Counted from the stretch's first letter, positions 19,520 through 29,338 are shown. The stretch: 64,000 nt of DNA from Streptomyces spinosus (GCF_020400655.1 NZ_JAINRC010000002.1:434001-498000); one strand, 5' to 3'. A program made the numbers and translations. Notes: generated by a model not told the origin, from the letters alone.

Positions 19520-21889
19520 TCAACGCCCCAGACGCCCGCGCACCATACCGACGAGCGAGTTGAGTTCCTCGATGCGCATTCGCCGGGCGGCGACGAAGAA
19601 GACGCCGAACAGAACGACACCACCGGCGAGCAGCGCGGCGAAGGAGCCGACGACGCCCAGTCCGAGGGTGTGTCCGATGCCGTAGCAGGCCGCGCCGCTG
19701 AGGAGCGCCGCCGGGAGAGAGGCGATACCCAGCCGCGCGTAGGTGCGCAGCACCCGCGAGCCGTCCAGGTCCCCGCCCAGCCGCTGGCGCAGCCGGCGCC
19801 AGGCGACGCCCACCCCGATGGCGTAGGCGAGCCCGTAGGCGGCGGCCATGCCGGCGACGGCCCAGCGGGCCGGCAGCAGGAAGTAGCACAGGGCCGAGGC
19901 GCCGGCGTTGACCGCGGCCACGATGACCGTGTTGTAGAAGGGGGTGCGGGTGTCCTCGTACGCGTAGAAGGCGCGCAGGACGACGTACTGCACGGAGTAG
20001 GGGATCAGGCCGAGGGCGAAAGCCATCAGCATGTACCCCATGTTGGTGGCCGGGCCGGTGCCGGCGGAGCCGAAGATCAGCGTGCACATCGGGATGCCGA
20101 GCGAGACGAACCCGAAGGCGATCGGCACGATGGCGACCGCGGTGGTGCGCAGACCCTGGGAGATGTCGTCGCGGACGGCGCCCGCGTCGCCCTCGGCGGC
20201 CGAGCGCGAGATGCGCGGCAGCAGGGCGGCCATCAGGGAGACGGTGATGATGGCCTGCGGCAGGCCCCAGATCAGCTGGGCGTTGGCGTAGGCGGCGAAG
20301 CCGGCGCCCTTGACCCCGGAATCCTTGCCGGCGGCGGTGGACAGCTGGGTCACGACCATGGCGCCCGCTTGGTTGGCGAGGACGAACAGGACCGTCCACT
20401 TGGCGAGCATCGCGGCCTTGCCCAGGCCGTGGCCCTTCCAGTCGAAGCGCAGCCGGATCCGGAAACCGGTCTCGCGCAGGTAGGGGATCATCGCCAGGGC
20501 CTGGACGACCAGGCCGAGCAGCACCCCGGCGCCCAGCAGGCGCTGGCCCTCCGGCGGGATGGTGTCGACGTCCATGTGGGAGTTGGCGGCGGTGCCGTAG
20601 ACCCAGATGAACATGCCGAGCGTCACGATGATGACGATGTTGTTCAGGACCGGGGTCCACATCATCGCGCCGAACTTCCCGCGCGCGTTGAGGATCTGAC
20701 CCATCACCACATGGATGCCCATGAAGAAGATCGAGGGCAGGAAGTAACGGGTGAAGGTGACCGCGACCTCGTTCGCCTCCGGGTTGCTGGCCACCGGGTT
20801 GGCGAGCAACCGCACCAGGAGGGGCGCGGCGAGCATCGCGAGTCCGGTCAGGGCGGCCAGGGCCACCATCACGAGGGTCAGCAGCCGGTTGGCGAAGGCT
20901 TCGCCGCCGTCCTCGTCCTCCTTCATCGAGCGCACCAGCTGGGGCACGAACACGGAGTTCAGCCCGCCGCCGACGGTGAGGATGTAGATCATCGTCGGCA
21001 GCTGGTAGGCCACCTGGAAGGAGTCGGCGAGGAAGCCGAGGCCCAGCGCGGCGGCGATCAGCGCGGACCGGATGAAGCCGGTGAGGCGGGAGACCATCGT
21101 GCCCGCCGCCATGACCGCGCTGGACTTCAGCAGCCCGGTGGCCCGTCCGCCCTTCTTGGCGGGAGCGGCCGTGTCACCGGCCGTGGTGGCCTCCGCCTCG
21201 ATGAGCCCGGGCGGGCCCGCGCGATCCGCGGTAGCGGCCGGAGCGGGCACCTGGGACTGCGCCGCGTAGCCGGTGGCGGGACCGGCCGGGTACCCGGCGC
21301 CTGCGTACGGGTGGCCCTGCTGCGGGTGGTGACCGTGCTGCGGCGGGTACTGGCCGGCCGGGCCGTACCCACCGCCCGGTGCCGCGGCGGGACCCGGAAC
21401 GGCCGGGGGATCCATGGGCGCCTGGGCACCGCCGTGCTGCTGGTCCTTGAAGAGGTGCGCGAAGGCGTCCGGCTCGTGGTACTCCTCGCCGGAGTGGGTG
21501 ACCAGGTCGTCCACGCCCACGAACTGGGTCGTGCGCGGGTCCTCGCCGTAGGGCAGGTACGGGGTCGTGCTCCCCGGCTCCGGCGCCGGGGTCTGCGCCC
21601 ACACGTTCGGGTCGGGTGCGTAGGGCGACTGGGCGGGCGGGGCGTACAGCGGCTGCTGCTGGTCGTGGGTGCCCGGGGGCGGCGGGTGCGCGGCACGGTC
21701 GTACAGCGCCTCGGCGACCGGGTCCTGGGCGGCCAGGTCGTGCGACCGGTAGGGGTCCTGCTCGTAGGCGTCCTGGAGGTACATGTCCGCCGCGTGCTGC
21801 GGCGGCACCTGGCCGGGCTCGGGCGGCGGCTCGGGGTAGCCCGAGCCGGCCGCGCCCTGACCGCGGTCACCGTCGTACGGCGCGTTCAT
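19520..21889 (-). CDS. murJ: lipid II flippase MurJ (MviN)
   Basis: MurJ moves lipid II across the membrane for peptidoglycan synthesis. The 789-residue protein has an unusually long N-terminal cytoplasmic extension of about 240 residues rich in Pro, Gln, Tyr and Gly. The MurJ core starts at SSAVMAAGTMVSRLTGFIRSA and contains many membrane segments, consistent with 14. The ATG at 21889 begins NAPYDGDRGQG. It lies between the DUF6049 gene (45 bases upstream) and the pseudokinase gene (118 bases downstream) on one strand. Confidence 0.92.
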   Translation of the reverse strand: MNAPYDGDRGQGAAGSGYPEPPPEPGQVPPQHAADMYLQDAYEQDPYRSHDLAAQDPVAEALYDRAAHPPPPGTHDQQQPLYAPPAQSPYAPDPNVWAQTPAPEPGSTTPYLPYGEDPRTTQFVGVDDLVTHSGEEYHEPDAFAHLFKDQQHGGAQAPMDPPAVPGPAAAPGGGYGPAGQYPPQHGHHPQQGHPYAGAGYPAGPATGYAAQSQVPAPAATADRAGPPGLIEAEATTAGDTAAPAKKGGRATGLLKSSAVMAAGTMVSRLTGFIRSALIAAALGLGFLADSFQVAYQLPTMIYILTVGGGLNSVFVPQLVRSMKEDEDGGEAFANRLLTLVMVALAALTGLAMLAAPLLVRLLANPVASNPEANEVAVTFTRYFLPSIFFMGIHVVMGQILNARGKFGAMMWTPVLNNIVIIVTLGMFIWVYGTAANSHMDVDTIPPEGQRLLGAGVLLGLVVQALAMIPYLRETGFRIRLRFDWKGHGLGKAAMLAKWTVLFVLANQAGAMVVTQLSTAAGKDSGVKGAGFAAYANAQLIWGLPQAIITVSLMAALLPRISRSAAEGDAGAVRDDISQGLRTTAVAIVPIAFGFVSLGIPMCTLIFGSAGTGPATNMGYMLMAFALGLIPYSVQYVVLRAFYAYEDTRTPFYNTVIVAAVNAGASALCYFLLPARWAVAGMAAAYGLAYAIGVGVAWRRLRQRLGGDLDGSRVLRTYARLGIASLPAALLSGAACYGIGHTLGLGVVGSFAALLAGGVVLFGVFFVAARRMRIEELNSLVGMVRGRLGR

Positions 21890-21934
21890 GCTTACCCCAC
21901 CTCATCGTCCCGGGCCCACCGGCCACGACATCGC

Positions 21935-24307
21935 TCAACGGTCCACTCTCTCACCCGTCCCGGACGGGTCGGCGCTTTCCGGTGCGGTGTCCGGTGCATG
22001 GTCACTCGGCTGCTCCGGGTCGTCGGCCCCGGAGGCGGAGTCGGACTCCTCCGGGAGACGGTCGCCGGGCCCCTCCGGGTTCCCGGGCCGGCCCGTGTCC
22101 TCCCCCGCCGTGCCGGGGCCGTCCTCGTCGGCCTGCCGGGCGGCCGCGCGCTTGCGCTGGGTGTACATGCGGAATCCGGCGAGCACGAGGAGCAGGACGC
22201 CGCCGCCGATGACCAGCATCACGGTGGGCGTGACCTCGGTGACCTTCACGTCGAAGCTGACGGCGTCGCCGTAGGGCCGGCCGTCCTCGGTGTACAGCTG
22301 GGCGAGGACCGTCACCCGGCCGTTGGCGTTGGCCGAGGTGGTGAACTTCACCGACTGGCTGTGCCCACCGGAGACCTCGACGCGCTGATCGAAGTACGCC
22401 TTGCCGCCGATCTTCAGGCGGGTCGGCATGGTGGAGGTGAGCCGCAGCACCAGATGGCCGACGGGCTGGACGAGGTTGTTCTGGACGGTCACCGGGATGG
22501 TGGCGCTCCGGCCCGAGAGCTTGGTCTCGGACTTGTCGATCAGCTTGACCTGCTTGGACAGGTCGTCCATCCAGGCCTCCACACCGTCGCGATAGCCGAC
22601 CGCCTCGCCCTTGCGCCCCCGCCAGGACGTGGACATCTCACGGTTTATGGCCCGCCCGAAGGGCGTGACGACGCGGGACTGGTCGGAGAGGATCACGCGG
22701 AAGTTGTCGAGTTTGTCCTGGGTGCGGGCGATCTGGTCGAAGACCGCCCTCGGCAGTTCCTGCCGACGCAGCGAGGAGGGGTAGGCGGGCCGCGGGGGGA
22801 TGCGCGTGGTGGCACTCGGGTCCGGCTTGTCCTTGGCCGCCGCGGAGAGGTCCTGCGACTGCGACCAGGTGCCGCCCTGGAGCGCCTTCAGCGCCGTCGC
22901 CATCGCCTGCGCCTGCGTCGCCGTGGGCATGCGCTGCGGGGCGACGACGATGCTGCGCTGCTTGTCCGTCTGTGCGTTCAGCGCCAGGCTCTGGGCCAGG
23001 AACCGCTGGACGGCCAGGGTGGCCGAGCCCGCCTTCGTGAGGTCGCCCTCGAACGCCGTGGACAGCCGGGCGTCGGCGACGACCGCCGTCGTGCCTCCGC
23101 CGACCGGACGGGCGGCGGACGGCGTGTACGGCAGTCCGCCGGTCTCCTGGAGACTGTCGCTGCGGGCGATCACCCGGTCGGCGCCGGCCGAGGTCGCCAC
23201 CTTCATGATCGACGGGTCCACGGCGCCGTTCACCGGCCAGGCGAAGTCGGTGCTCGGTGTGACATGGAGCACGGTCTTCACGGTGATCGCGGCGACGTCG
23301 GTGGCGTCCTTGAGGTGGCTGAGCGAGCCGGTGACGCTGGTGCCGTTGTGCGCCAGGGAGGCCAGATCCGGGTCGGCGAACGGCAGGGCGACGACCTCCT
23401 TGCCGGCCACCGCCTTCTGCAGGGCCGCCAGCCACTGCTTGGCGGCCGCCTGGTGGTCGCGCGGGCCGGGCGTGCTGGTGCCGTCGGCACCCTGGAGCCG
23501 GTAGTTGCCCGCGGCCATCGCGTCGACCGAGGCGAGCAGGTCGGGGTCGATCACCCAGGTGACGTCGAGGTCCTTGCCCAGGTCCACCATCTGGGCCAGC
23601 CGGCCGCCGGGGGCCAGCTCCTTGGCGAGGTCGTCGTCGAGGAACTCCGGCGTCTGCAGCTCGCCCGCGCCGGTCTTCGCCGTCAGGTGGGCCGTGGAGA
23701 TCAGCGGCCACAGGAACGACGTCTTGGTCTTGGTGTCGGCTTCCGACGACTGCCACGGCAGGAAGGTCCGCTGGATGCCGAGCACCTGGTCCCAGGACTG
23801 GGCGGACGTCCGGCCGGACAGGGTGACGTCGAACTCGTAGACCCCGTCGTCGCCGAGGTCGAGCTTGTCCACGGGCACGGCGATCGTGAAGTGCTCGGCG
23901 ATCCCGGGGGCCAGCTTGTCGAACTTTTCCTCGTACTTGTCGCCGACCTCCGTGCCGGTGCCGCTCCGCGGCTCGTCGGAGTGCCGGGCGACGGAATCGA
24001 TCTCCGAGCGGCTCGTGAGCTCGGGGCCGACCCGCAGCCCCACATGGGCGTCGGTGACGGCCCGCTTGCCGTTGTTCGTCACCGTGCCCGAGACGGTGAC
24101 CGTGTCGCCGTCCGTGGGGGCACTGGGGCTGAGCGAGTCCAGGGAGACGGACACCGTGCCGGACGCGTCGGCCTGCGCGGGCCCGGCGGCGGGCAGCTGG
24201 AGCAGACCGGCCAGCAGTGGTGCCCCGGTGATCAGTGCTCCGGCGCGCCGCAGCCACCGGCGGGCAGGTGAGGCACTGGTCCCCTGGAAGTCAGCCGCCT
24301 CGGCCAC
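21935..24307 (-). CDS. DUF6049-family secreted, membrane-anchored protein
   Basis: The 790-residue protein starts at a GTG with a signal peptide (RRWLRRAGALITGAPLLAGLLQLPAAGPAQA). It has a large extracytoplasmic region beginning with an Ig-like or CARDB-like beta domain (SLDSLSPSAPTDGDTVTVSGTV context). Near residues 700-720 is a single membrane anchor (TVMLVIGGGVLLLVLAGF), followed by a basic and acidic cytoplasmic tail. It is next to murJ, as in other Streptomyces, which suggests an envelope role. No enzymatic motif is recognised and the function is unknown. Confidence 0.8.
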   Translation of the reverse strand: MAEAADFQGTSASPARRWLRRAGALITGAPLLAGLLQLPAAGPAQADASGTVSVSLDSLSPSAPTDGDTVTVSGTVTNNGKRAVTDAHVGLRVGPELTSRSEIDSVARHSDEPRSGTGTEVGDKYEEKFDKLAPGIAEHFTIAVPVDKLDLGDDGVYEFDVTLSGRTSAQSWDQVLGIQRTFLPWQSSEADTKTKTSFLWPLISTAHLTAKTGAGELQTPEFLDDDLAKELAPGGRLAQMVDLGKDLDVTWVIDPDLLASVDAMAAGNYRLQGADGTSTPGPRDHQAAAKQWLAALQKAVAGKEVVALPFADPDLASLAHNGTSVTGSLSHLKDATDVAAITVKTVLHVTPSTDFAWPVNGAVDPSIMKVATSAGADRVIARSDSLQETGGLPYTPSAARPVGGGTTAVVADARLSTAFEGDLTKAGSATLAVQRFLAQSLALNAQTDKQRSIVVAPQRMPTATQAQAMATALKALQGGTWSQSQDLSAAAKDKPDPSATTRIPPRPAYPSSLRRQELPRAVFDQIARTQDKLDNFRVILSDQSRVVTPFGRAINREMSTSWRGRKGEAVGYRDGVEAWMDDLSKQVKLIDKSETKLSGRSATIPVTVQNNLVQPVGHLVLRLTSTMPTRLKIGGKAYFDQRVEVSGGHSQSVKFTTSANANGRVTVLAQLYTEDGRPYGDAVSFDVKVTEVTPTVMLVIGGGVLLLVLAGFRMYTQRKRAAARQADEDGPGTAGEDTGRPGNPEGPGDRLPEESDSASGADDPEQPSDHAPDTAPESADPSGTGERVDR

Positions 24308-24563
24308 GCGCTCGCCCGTCCCTCGTCGTCGTCAGTGGTCGTCGGAATGTGCGTCCACGCATGGTAACGATGCGCGCTGAACGGAAGTGCCGCGGTCTCC
24401 TCCACAAGATCGAAGGAGAACCGTGACCCGTCCCCTATATCCAGTATCGGGGGGAGAGCGGCCGTACGCCGCAAGAGCAGCGCTTGCACGGGTATGCCAG
24501 GGGTTGCCCCCACCGCGTGATCGGGGCGCCCCCGGACGCGCGGGGCACGTACCCTCTTCTGTT

Positions 24564-26006
24564 GTGCCGAACCCGAACGAAGACACTCCCTCCGCCCTGA
24601 GCCAGGCGCAGCAGCGCGCGGTCGCCGAACTGCTACGGGTGGCCCCCGTCGCCGACGATCTCGCCCGTCGATTCCAGGAGGCGGGTTTCTCGCTCGCCCT
24701 GGTCGGCGGATCGGTCCGCGACGCGTTGCTCGGCCGGCTCGGCAACGACCTGGACTTCACCACCGACGCCCGCCCCGAGGACGTACTGAAGATCGTCCGG
24801 CCCTGGGCGGACGCCGTATGGGAGGTGGGCATCGCCTTCGGCACGGTCGGCGCGCACAAGGGCGGCTACCAGATCGAGATCACCACCTACCGGTCCGAGG
24901 CGTACGACCGCACCTCGCGCAAACCGGAGGTGTCGTACGGCGACTCCATCGAAGAGGATCTGGTCCGCCGCGACTTCACGGTCAACGCGATGGCCGTGGC
25001 GCTCCCGGCGAAGGAGTTCATCGATCCGCACGGTGGGCTGGAGGATCTCGCGGCGCATGTCCTGCGGACACCGGGCACACCCGAGGAGTCGTTCTCGGAC
25101 GATCCCCTGCGCATGATGCGGGCCGCCCGGTTCGCCGCCCAGCTGGACTTCGAGGTCGCCCCCGAGGTCGTCGCCGCCATGACGGAGATGGCCGGGCGGA
25201 TCGAGATCGTCTCCGCCGAGCGGGTCAGGGACGAGCTGAACAAGCTCATCCTCTCCGCGCACCCGCGCAAGGGTCTGAGCCTGCTCGTCGACACCGGACT
25301 CGCCGGGCATGTCCTGCCCGAGCTGCCGGCGCTGCGACTGGAGAGGGACGAGCACCACCGGCACAAGGACGTCTACGAGCACACGCTGATCGTTCTTGAG
25401 CAGGCGATCGCGCTGGAGGAGGACGGCCCGGACCTCACCCTCCGGCTGGCCGCGCTGCTGCACGACATCGGCAAGCCGCGCACCCGGCGCTTCGAGCCGG
25501 ACGGCCGGGTCTCCTTCCACCACCACGAGGTGGTCGGCGCCAAGATGACCAAGAAGCGCATGACCGCTTTGAAGTACTCCAACGAGCTGGTGAAGGACGT
25601 CTCACGGCTGGTCGAACTTCACCTGCGCTTCCACGGCTACGGAACCGGTGAGTGGACCGACTCGGCGGTCCGCCGGTACGTGCGTGACGCGGGCCCGCTG
25701 CTGAACCGACTGCACAAGCTGACCCGCTCCGACTGCACCACGCGCAACAAACGCAAGGCGGTCGCCCTGTCCCGGGCCTACGACGGCCTGGAGGAGCGCA
25801 TCGCCCAGCTGCAGGAGCAGGAGGAGCTCGACGCGATCCGCCCTGACCTCGACGGCAACCAGATCATGGAGATCCTGGGGATCGGTCCCGGCCCGGCCGT
25901 CGGCAAGGCGTACAAGCACATGCTGGAGCTGCGCCTGGAGAACGGGCCGATGGAGCGCGACACCGCGGTGACGGCTCTCAAGGAGTGGTGGGCCGAGCAG
26001 AGCTGA
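24564..26006 (+). CDS. cca: CCA tRNA nucleotidyltransferase
   Basis: This enzyme adds or repairs the CCA end of tRNAs. The 480-residue protein has the class II nucleotidyltransferase head (LVGGSVRDALLGRLGNDLDF, with the catalytic DxD), the RRDFTVNAMA segment and an HD domain (LAALLHDIGKPRT near residue 300). I chose the GTG at 24564 because the conserved protein starts at PNPNEDTPSALSQ. Upstream codons lie in the divergent promoter gap (24308-24563) shared with the DUF6049 gene. Confidence 0.95.
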   Translation: MPNPNEDTPSALSQAQQRAVAELLRVAPVADDLARRFQEAGFSLALVGGSVRDALLGRLGNDLDFTTDARPEDVLKIVRPWADAVWEVGIAFGTVGAHKGGYQIEITTYRSEAYDRTSRKPEVSYGDSIEEDLVRRDFTVNAMAVALPAKEFIDPHGGLEDLAAHVLRTPGTPEESFSDDPLRMMRAARFAAQLDFEVAPEVVAAMTEMAGRIEIVSAERVRDELNKLILSAHPRKGLSLLVDTGLAGHVLPELPALRLERDEHHRHKDVYEHTLIVLEQAIALEEDGPDLTLRLAALLHDIGKPRTRRFEPDGRVSFHHHEVVGAKMTKKRMTALKYSNELVKDVSRLVELHLRFHGYGTGEWTDSAVRRYVRDAGPLLNRLHKLTRSDCTTRNKRKAVALSRAYDGLEERIAQLQEQEELDAIRPDLDGNQIMEILGIGPGPAVGKAYKHMLELRLENGPMERDTAVTALKEWWAEQS

Positions 26007-26022
26007 GTCGGTCCCGGGCGAT

Positions 26023-26036
26023 GTTTCACGTGAAAC
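26023..26036. promoter_or_regulatory. parS site (perfect), first of a tandem pair
   Basis: An exact GTTTCACGTGAAAC lies 17 bp after the cca stop and is extended by flanking repeats GGCGA (26017-26021) and TCGCC (26039-26043) into a near-palindrome. The second site follows 45 bp further, one of the closest pairs in the window. Confidence 0.93.
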
Positions 26037-26058
26037 AGTCGCCGGGGTGAAGGCACCG

Positions 26059-26090
26059 AGGGGCGATGTTTCACGTGAAACATCGCCCCT
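26059..26090. terminator. 32-bp perfect palindrome with parS at its core, terminator between cca and the MFS gene
   Basis: AGGGGCGAT + GTTTCACGTGAAAC + ATCGCCCCT form an uninterrupted 32-bp palindrome between two convergent genes. Its centre is an exact parS (26068-26081). As RNA it would form a strong hairpin on either strand, so I read it as both a ParB site and a bidirectional terminator. The terminator role is inferred from position and structure. Confidence 0.8.
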
Positions 26091-26098
26091 TGCTTGGT

Positions 26099-27361
26099 CT
26101 ACCGGCGCACGAAGCGGACCAGTCCGGCGGCGATCACGCCATAGATGACGGCGACAAGAGTCACCAGTACGGTCGAGCGGCCGTCCGGCGGGAGCATCAG
26201 CGCCGCCACCCCCGCGGCGCCGACGAAAGCAACGTTGAAAAGCACGTCGTACACGGAGAAGACGCGGCCGCGGAATCCGTCGTCGACGCAGGACTGGACG
26301 ATCGTGTCCGTGGCGATCTTGGCGCCCTGAGTGATCAGGCCCAGGACGAAGGCCGCGACCATGAGGGGCCCGGCCGCGAAGGGCAGACCCAGAGCGGGTT
26401 CCAGCACCGTGGCCGTGCCGGAGCACACGATGATCCAGCGGATGGGGCCGAGCCGGCCCGCCGCCCACGGCGTCACCACGGCCGCCGCGAAGAATCCCGC
26501 GCCGGACAACGCCAGCGCTGCCCCGAGGAGTCGCAGCCCTTCCTCGGGAGTGTCGGCCAGAGCGTAGCGGCAGAGCATGAGCAGCAGGACGAGGAGGGCG
26601 CCGTAGCAGAAGCGCATCAGGGTCATCGCGCCCAGAGCCCAGGCCGCCTCTCTGCGCTTCGGCGTGGCCAGGTGCCGCATGGCCGCCAGCAGTTCGCGTG
26701 CCGTCGTGGCGAGCGCCGTGCCGAGACGGGGCCGGGCCGGTCGCCTGTCGGGGCCGAGCAGGCCGGGTGCCAGGCGGAGGGACGCGAGACTCGCGCACAG
26801 GTACAGGAGGGCGCCGAGCAGCACCACCGCCGCGTCGGAGTCCGATGCGACGATCCGGACGCCGAAGGCCAGGGCTCCGCCGACGGTCGCGGCAAGGGTG
26901 CCGGCGGTCGGGGAGAGCGAGTTGGCCAGTACCAGGCGCTCGGCGTCCACGACGCGCGGAAGGGCGGCGGACAGCCCGGCGAGGACGAAACGGTTGACGG
27001 CCGTGACGCACAGCGCGGACACGTAGAAGAGCCAGTCGGGAGCGTGGCCGAGCATCAGCGCGGCGGTGGCCGCGGCCAGCAGGGCGCGCAGCAGGTTGCC
27101 GTACACGAAGACCTGCCGGCGGCGCCAGCGGTCCAGCAGGACACCGGCGAAGGGCCCGACCAGGGAGTAGGGGAGCAGCAGGACCGCCATCGCCGAGGCG
27201 ATCGCGGCGGCCGAGGTCTGCTTCTCGGGGGAGAAGACGACGTACGCGGCGAGCGCGACCTGGTAGACGCCATCGGCTCCCTGGGACAGGAGACGGACGT
27301 ACAGCAGTCGCCGGAAGTTGTTCAGGCGCAGCAGGACGCGCAGGTCACGGACGACGGGCAT
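26099..27361 (-). CDS. MFS transporter
   Basis: The 420-residue protein has the hydrophobic pattern of a 12-segment major facilitator. The loop between segments 2 and 3 has a VGPFAGVLLDRWRRRQVF motif (the G-x3-D-R/K-x-G-R/K-like signature A), and a long basic loop lies in the middle. The start MPVVRDLRVLLRLNNFRRLLYVRLLSQ is typical of the DHA3-like/MDR family in actinobacteria. The substrate is unknown. Downstream on its strand is the 26059-26090 palindrome. Confidence 0.82.
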   Translation of the reverse strand: MPVVRDLRVLLRLNNFRRLLYVRLLSQGADGVYQVALAAYVVFSPEKQTSAAAIASAMAVLLLPYSLVGPFAGVLLDRWRRRQVFVYGNLLRALLAAATAALMLGHAPDWLFYVSALCVTAVNRFVLAGLSAALPRVVDAERLVLANSLSPTAGTLAATVGGALAFGVRIVASDSDAAVVLLGALLYLCASLASLRLAPGLLGPDRRPARPRLGTALATTARELLAAMRHLATPKRREAAWALGAMTLMRFCYGALLVLLLMLCRYALADTPEEGLRLLGAALALSGAGFFAAAVVTPWAAGRLGPIRWIIVCSGTATVLEPALGLPFAAGPLMVAAFVLGLITQGAKIATDTIVQSCVDDGFRGRVFSVYDVLFNVAFVGAAGVAALMLPPDGRSTVLVTLVAVIYGVIAAGLVRFVRR

Positions 27362-27383
27362 GGGTCACACCCTCACACATGCG

Positions 27384-27417
27384 GAAGGTCCCCGGGTCGT
27401 GGGACCCGGGGACCTTC
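27384..27417 (-). terminator. terminator after ino1
   Basis: A perfect 15-bp stem (GAAGGTCCCCGGGTC / GACCCGGGGACCTTC) with a GTGG loop lies between ino1 and the MFS gene, both on the minus strand. It is among the strongest hairpins in the window and insulates the two units. Confidence 0.85.
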
Positions 27418-27461
27418 ACAGCCCTGGCAGGAGCGTTCTCGTGCGACCGGTGCCGGGCGTC

Positions 27462-28544
27462 CTAGCGCTCGACCTCACCGCGGATGAACTTCTCGACGTT
27501 CTCGCGGGCCTCGTCGTCGAAGTACTGGACCGGCGGGGACTTCATGAAGTACGAGGAGGCGGAGAGGATCGGGCCACCGATGCCGCGGTCCTTGGCGATC
27601 TTCGCGGCGCGCAGCGCGTCGATGATGACACCGGCGGAGTTCGGGGAGTCCCAGACCTCCAGCTTGTACTCCAGGTTCAGCGGGACGTCACCGAAGGCGC
27701 GACCCTCCAGGCGGACGTAGGCCCACTTGCGGTCGTCCAGCCAGGCCACGTAGTCGGACGGGCCGATGTGGACGTTCTTCTCGCCGAGGTCCCGGTCGGG
27801 GATCTGGGAGGTGACGGCCTGGGTCTTGGAGATCTTCTTGGACTCCAGGCGCTCGCGCTCGAGCATGTTCTTGAAGTCCATGTTGCCGCCGACGTTCAGC
27901 TGCATCGTGCGGTCGAGGATGACACCGCGGTCCTCGAACAGCTTCGCCATGACGCGGTGCGTGATGGTGGCGCCGACCTGGGACTTGATGTCGTCACCGA
28001 CGATCGGCACACCGGCCTCGGTGAACTTGTCCGCCCACTCCTTGGTGCCGGCGATGAACACCGGGAGGGCGTTGACGAAGGCGACCTTGGCGTCGATGGC
28101 GCACTGGGCGTAGAACTTCGCCGCGTCCTCGGAGCCGACGGGCAGGTAGCAGACCAGGACGTCGACCTGCTTGTCCTTCAGGACCTGGACGACGTCGACC
28201 GGCTCCGCGTCCGACTCCTCGATGGTGGCGCGGTAGTACTTGCCGAGGCCGTCGAGGGTGTGGCCGCGCTGGACCGTGACACCGGTGGTGGGAACGTCGC
28301 AGATCTTGATGGTGTTGTTCTCGGAGGCGCCGATGGCGTCCGCGAGGTCAAGGCCGACCTTCTTGGCGTCGACGTCGAACGCGGCGACGAACTCGACGTC
28401 GCGGACGTGGTAGTCACCGAACTGCACGTGCATCAGGCCGGGGACCTTGGACGCCGGGTCGGCGTCCTTGTAGTACTCGACTCCCTGCACCAGCGACGCG
28501 GCGCAGTTGCCCACGCCGACGATGGCTACGCGAACCGAACCCAT
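27462..28544 (-). CDS. ino1: inositol-3-phosphate synthase
   Basis: This NAD-dependent enzyme converts glucose 6-phosphate to inositol 3-phosphate, the entry to phosphatidylinositol and mycothiol in actinobacteria. The 360-residue protein begins with the Rossmann motif [17 protein letters not shown] and has the conserved [13 protein letters not shown] and [15 protein letters not shown] segments, characteristic of the short prokaryotic family. It lies 43 bases after a PadR regulator gene on the same strand, so the two probably form one operon under the 29339-29369 palindrome. Confidence 0.93.
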   Translation of the reverse strand: MGSVRVAIVGVGNCAASLVQGVEYYKDADPASKVPGLMHVQFGDYHVRDVEFVAAFDVDAKKVGLDLADAIGASENNTIKICDVPTTGVTVQRGHTLDGLGKYYRATIEESDAEPVDVVQVLKDKQVDVLVCYLPVGSEDAAKFYAQCAIDAKVAFVNALPVFIAGTKEWADKFTEAGVPIVGDDIKSQVGATITHRVMAKLFEDRGVILDRTMQLNVGGNMDFKNMLERERLESKKISKTQAVTSQIPDRDLGEKNVHIGPSDYVAWLDDRKWAYVRLEGRAFGDVPLNLEYKLEVWDSPNSAGVIIDALRAAKIAKDRGIGGPILSASSYFMKSPPVQYFDDEARENVEKFIRGEVER

Positions 28545-28587
28545 TCCGGTTGCTCCCTGTGTGTACGAGTGAGGCCCTGACTGGGAC

Positions 28588-29271
28588 TCACGTGGCGGTG
28601 TCGTCGGGCGTATCCGTCCGCGGGGTGTCCCCGGGACGGGGCAGGCCGCCCGTCGATCCAGTGGTGGTGTCCTGCTGAGCGGGCCCCCCGGACGCGGAAC
28701 CCCTCAGGTCCCGCCCGGCCCGCTCGCTCTCGATGAGCTCGTTCAGCCAGCGCACTTCGCGCTCCACGGACTCCATCCCGTGGCGCTGGAGCTCAAGTGT
28801 GTAGTCGTCGAGGCGCTCCCGGGTGCGCGCCAGGGAGGCGCGCATCTTCTCCAGGCGCTCCTCCAGACGGCTGCGCCGGCCCTCCAGGACACGCATGCGC
28901 ACATCGCGCGAGGTCTGCCCGAAGAAGGCGAACCGTGCGGCGAAGTGCTCGTCCTCGTACGCGTCGGGACCGGTCTGCGAGAGCAGTTCCTCGAAGTGCT
29001 CCTTGCCTTCCGCGGTCAGCCGATAAACGATCTTGGCGCGGCGTCCGGCGAGGGGAGCGGCGAGGGCGTCGTCGTGGGTGTTCCCGGGTTCCTCGATCAG
29101 CCAGCCGTTGGTGACCAGCGTCTTGAGGCAGGGGTACAGCGTCCCGTAACTGAAGGCGCGGAACACACCCAGTGACGTGTTGAGTCGTTTGCGCAGCTCG
29201 TAGCCGTGCATCGGGGACTCCCGGAGCAGGCCGAGCACGGCGAACTCAAGGATGCCGGAACGCCGGCTCAT
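28588..29271 (-). CDS. PadR-family transcriptional regulator
   Basis: The 227-residue protein has an N-terminal winged helix of PadR type ([23 protein letters not shown] ... [12 protein letters not shown]) and a C-terminal coiled-coil region rich in Arg, Glu and Leu (about residues 90-175) for dimerisation. A low-complexity tail follows. The ATG at 29271 starts at the conserved MSRRSGILE. It heads an apparent padR-ino1 operon and has a perfect palindrome 67 bp upstream, suggesting autoregulation and control of inositol synthesis. The ligand is unknown. Confidence 0.88.
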   Translation of the reverse strand: MSRRSGILEFAVLGLLRESPMHGYELRKRLNTSLGVFRAFSYGTLYPCLKTLVTNGWLIEEPGNTHDDALAAPLAGRRAKIVYRLTAEGKEHFEELLSQTGPDAYEDEHFAARFAFFGQTSRDVRMRVLEGRRSRLEERLEKMRASLARTRERLDDYTLELQRHGMESVEREVRWLNELIESERAGRDLRGSASGGPAQQDTTTGSTGGLPRPGDTPRTDTPDDTAT

Positions 29272-29338
29272 CGTCGCCTCCTCTCGTCCCGCAGGTCCGT
29301 CCCACAGGTCTCGCACCGCCTGGCAGCGTCTTTATCTC

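Noticed and set aside
19283..24271. A 1,662-codon frame on the plus strand
   Set aside because: It is antisense to the MurJ and DUF6049 genes. In very GC-rich DNA the frame opposite a real gene often stays open; the product is Arg/Gly/Val-rich with no domain.
26023..26100. Short frames beginning MFHVKH at several parS sites (e.g. 16616, 26023, 26068, 47752)
   Set aside because: ATGTTTCACGTGAAACAT reads Met-Phe-His-Val-Lys-His on both strands, so each parS creates artefactual starts. They lack ribosome-binding sites and have no recognisable homology.
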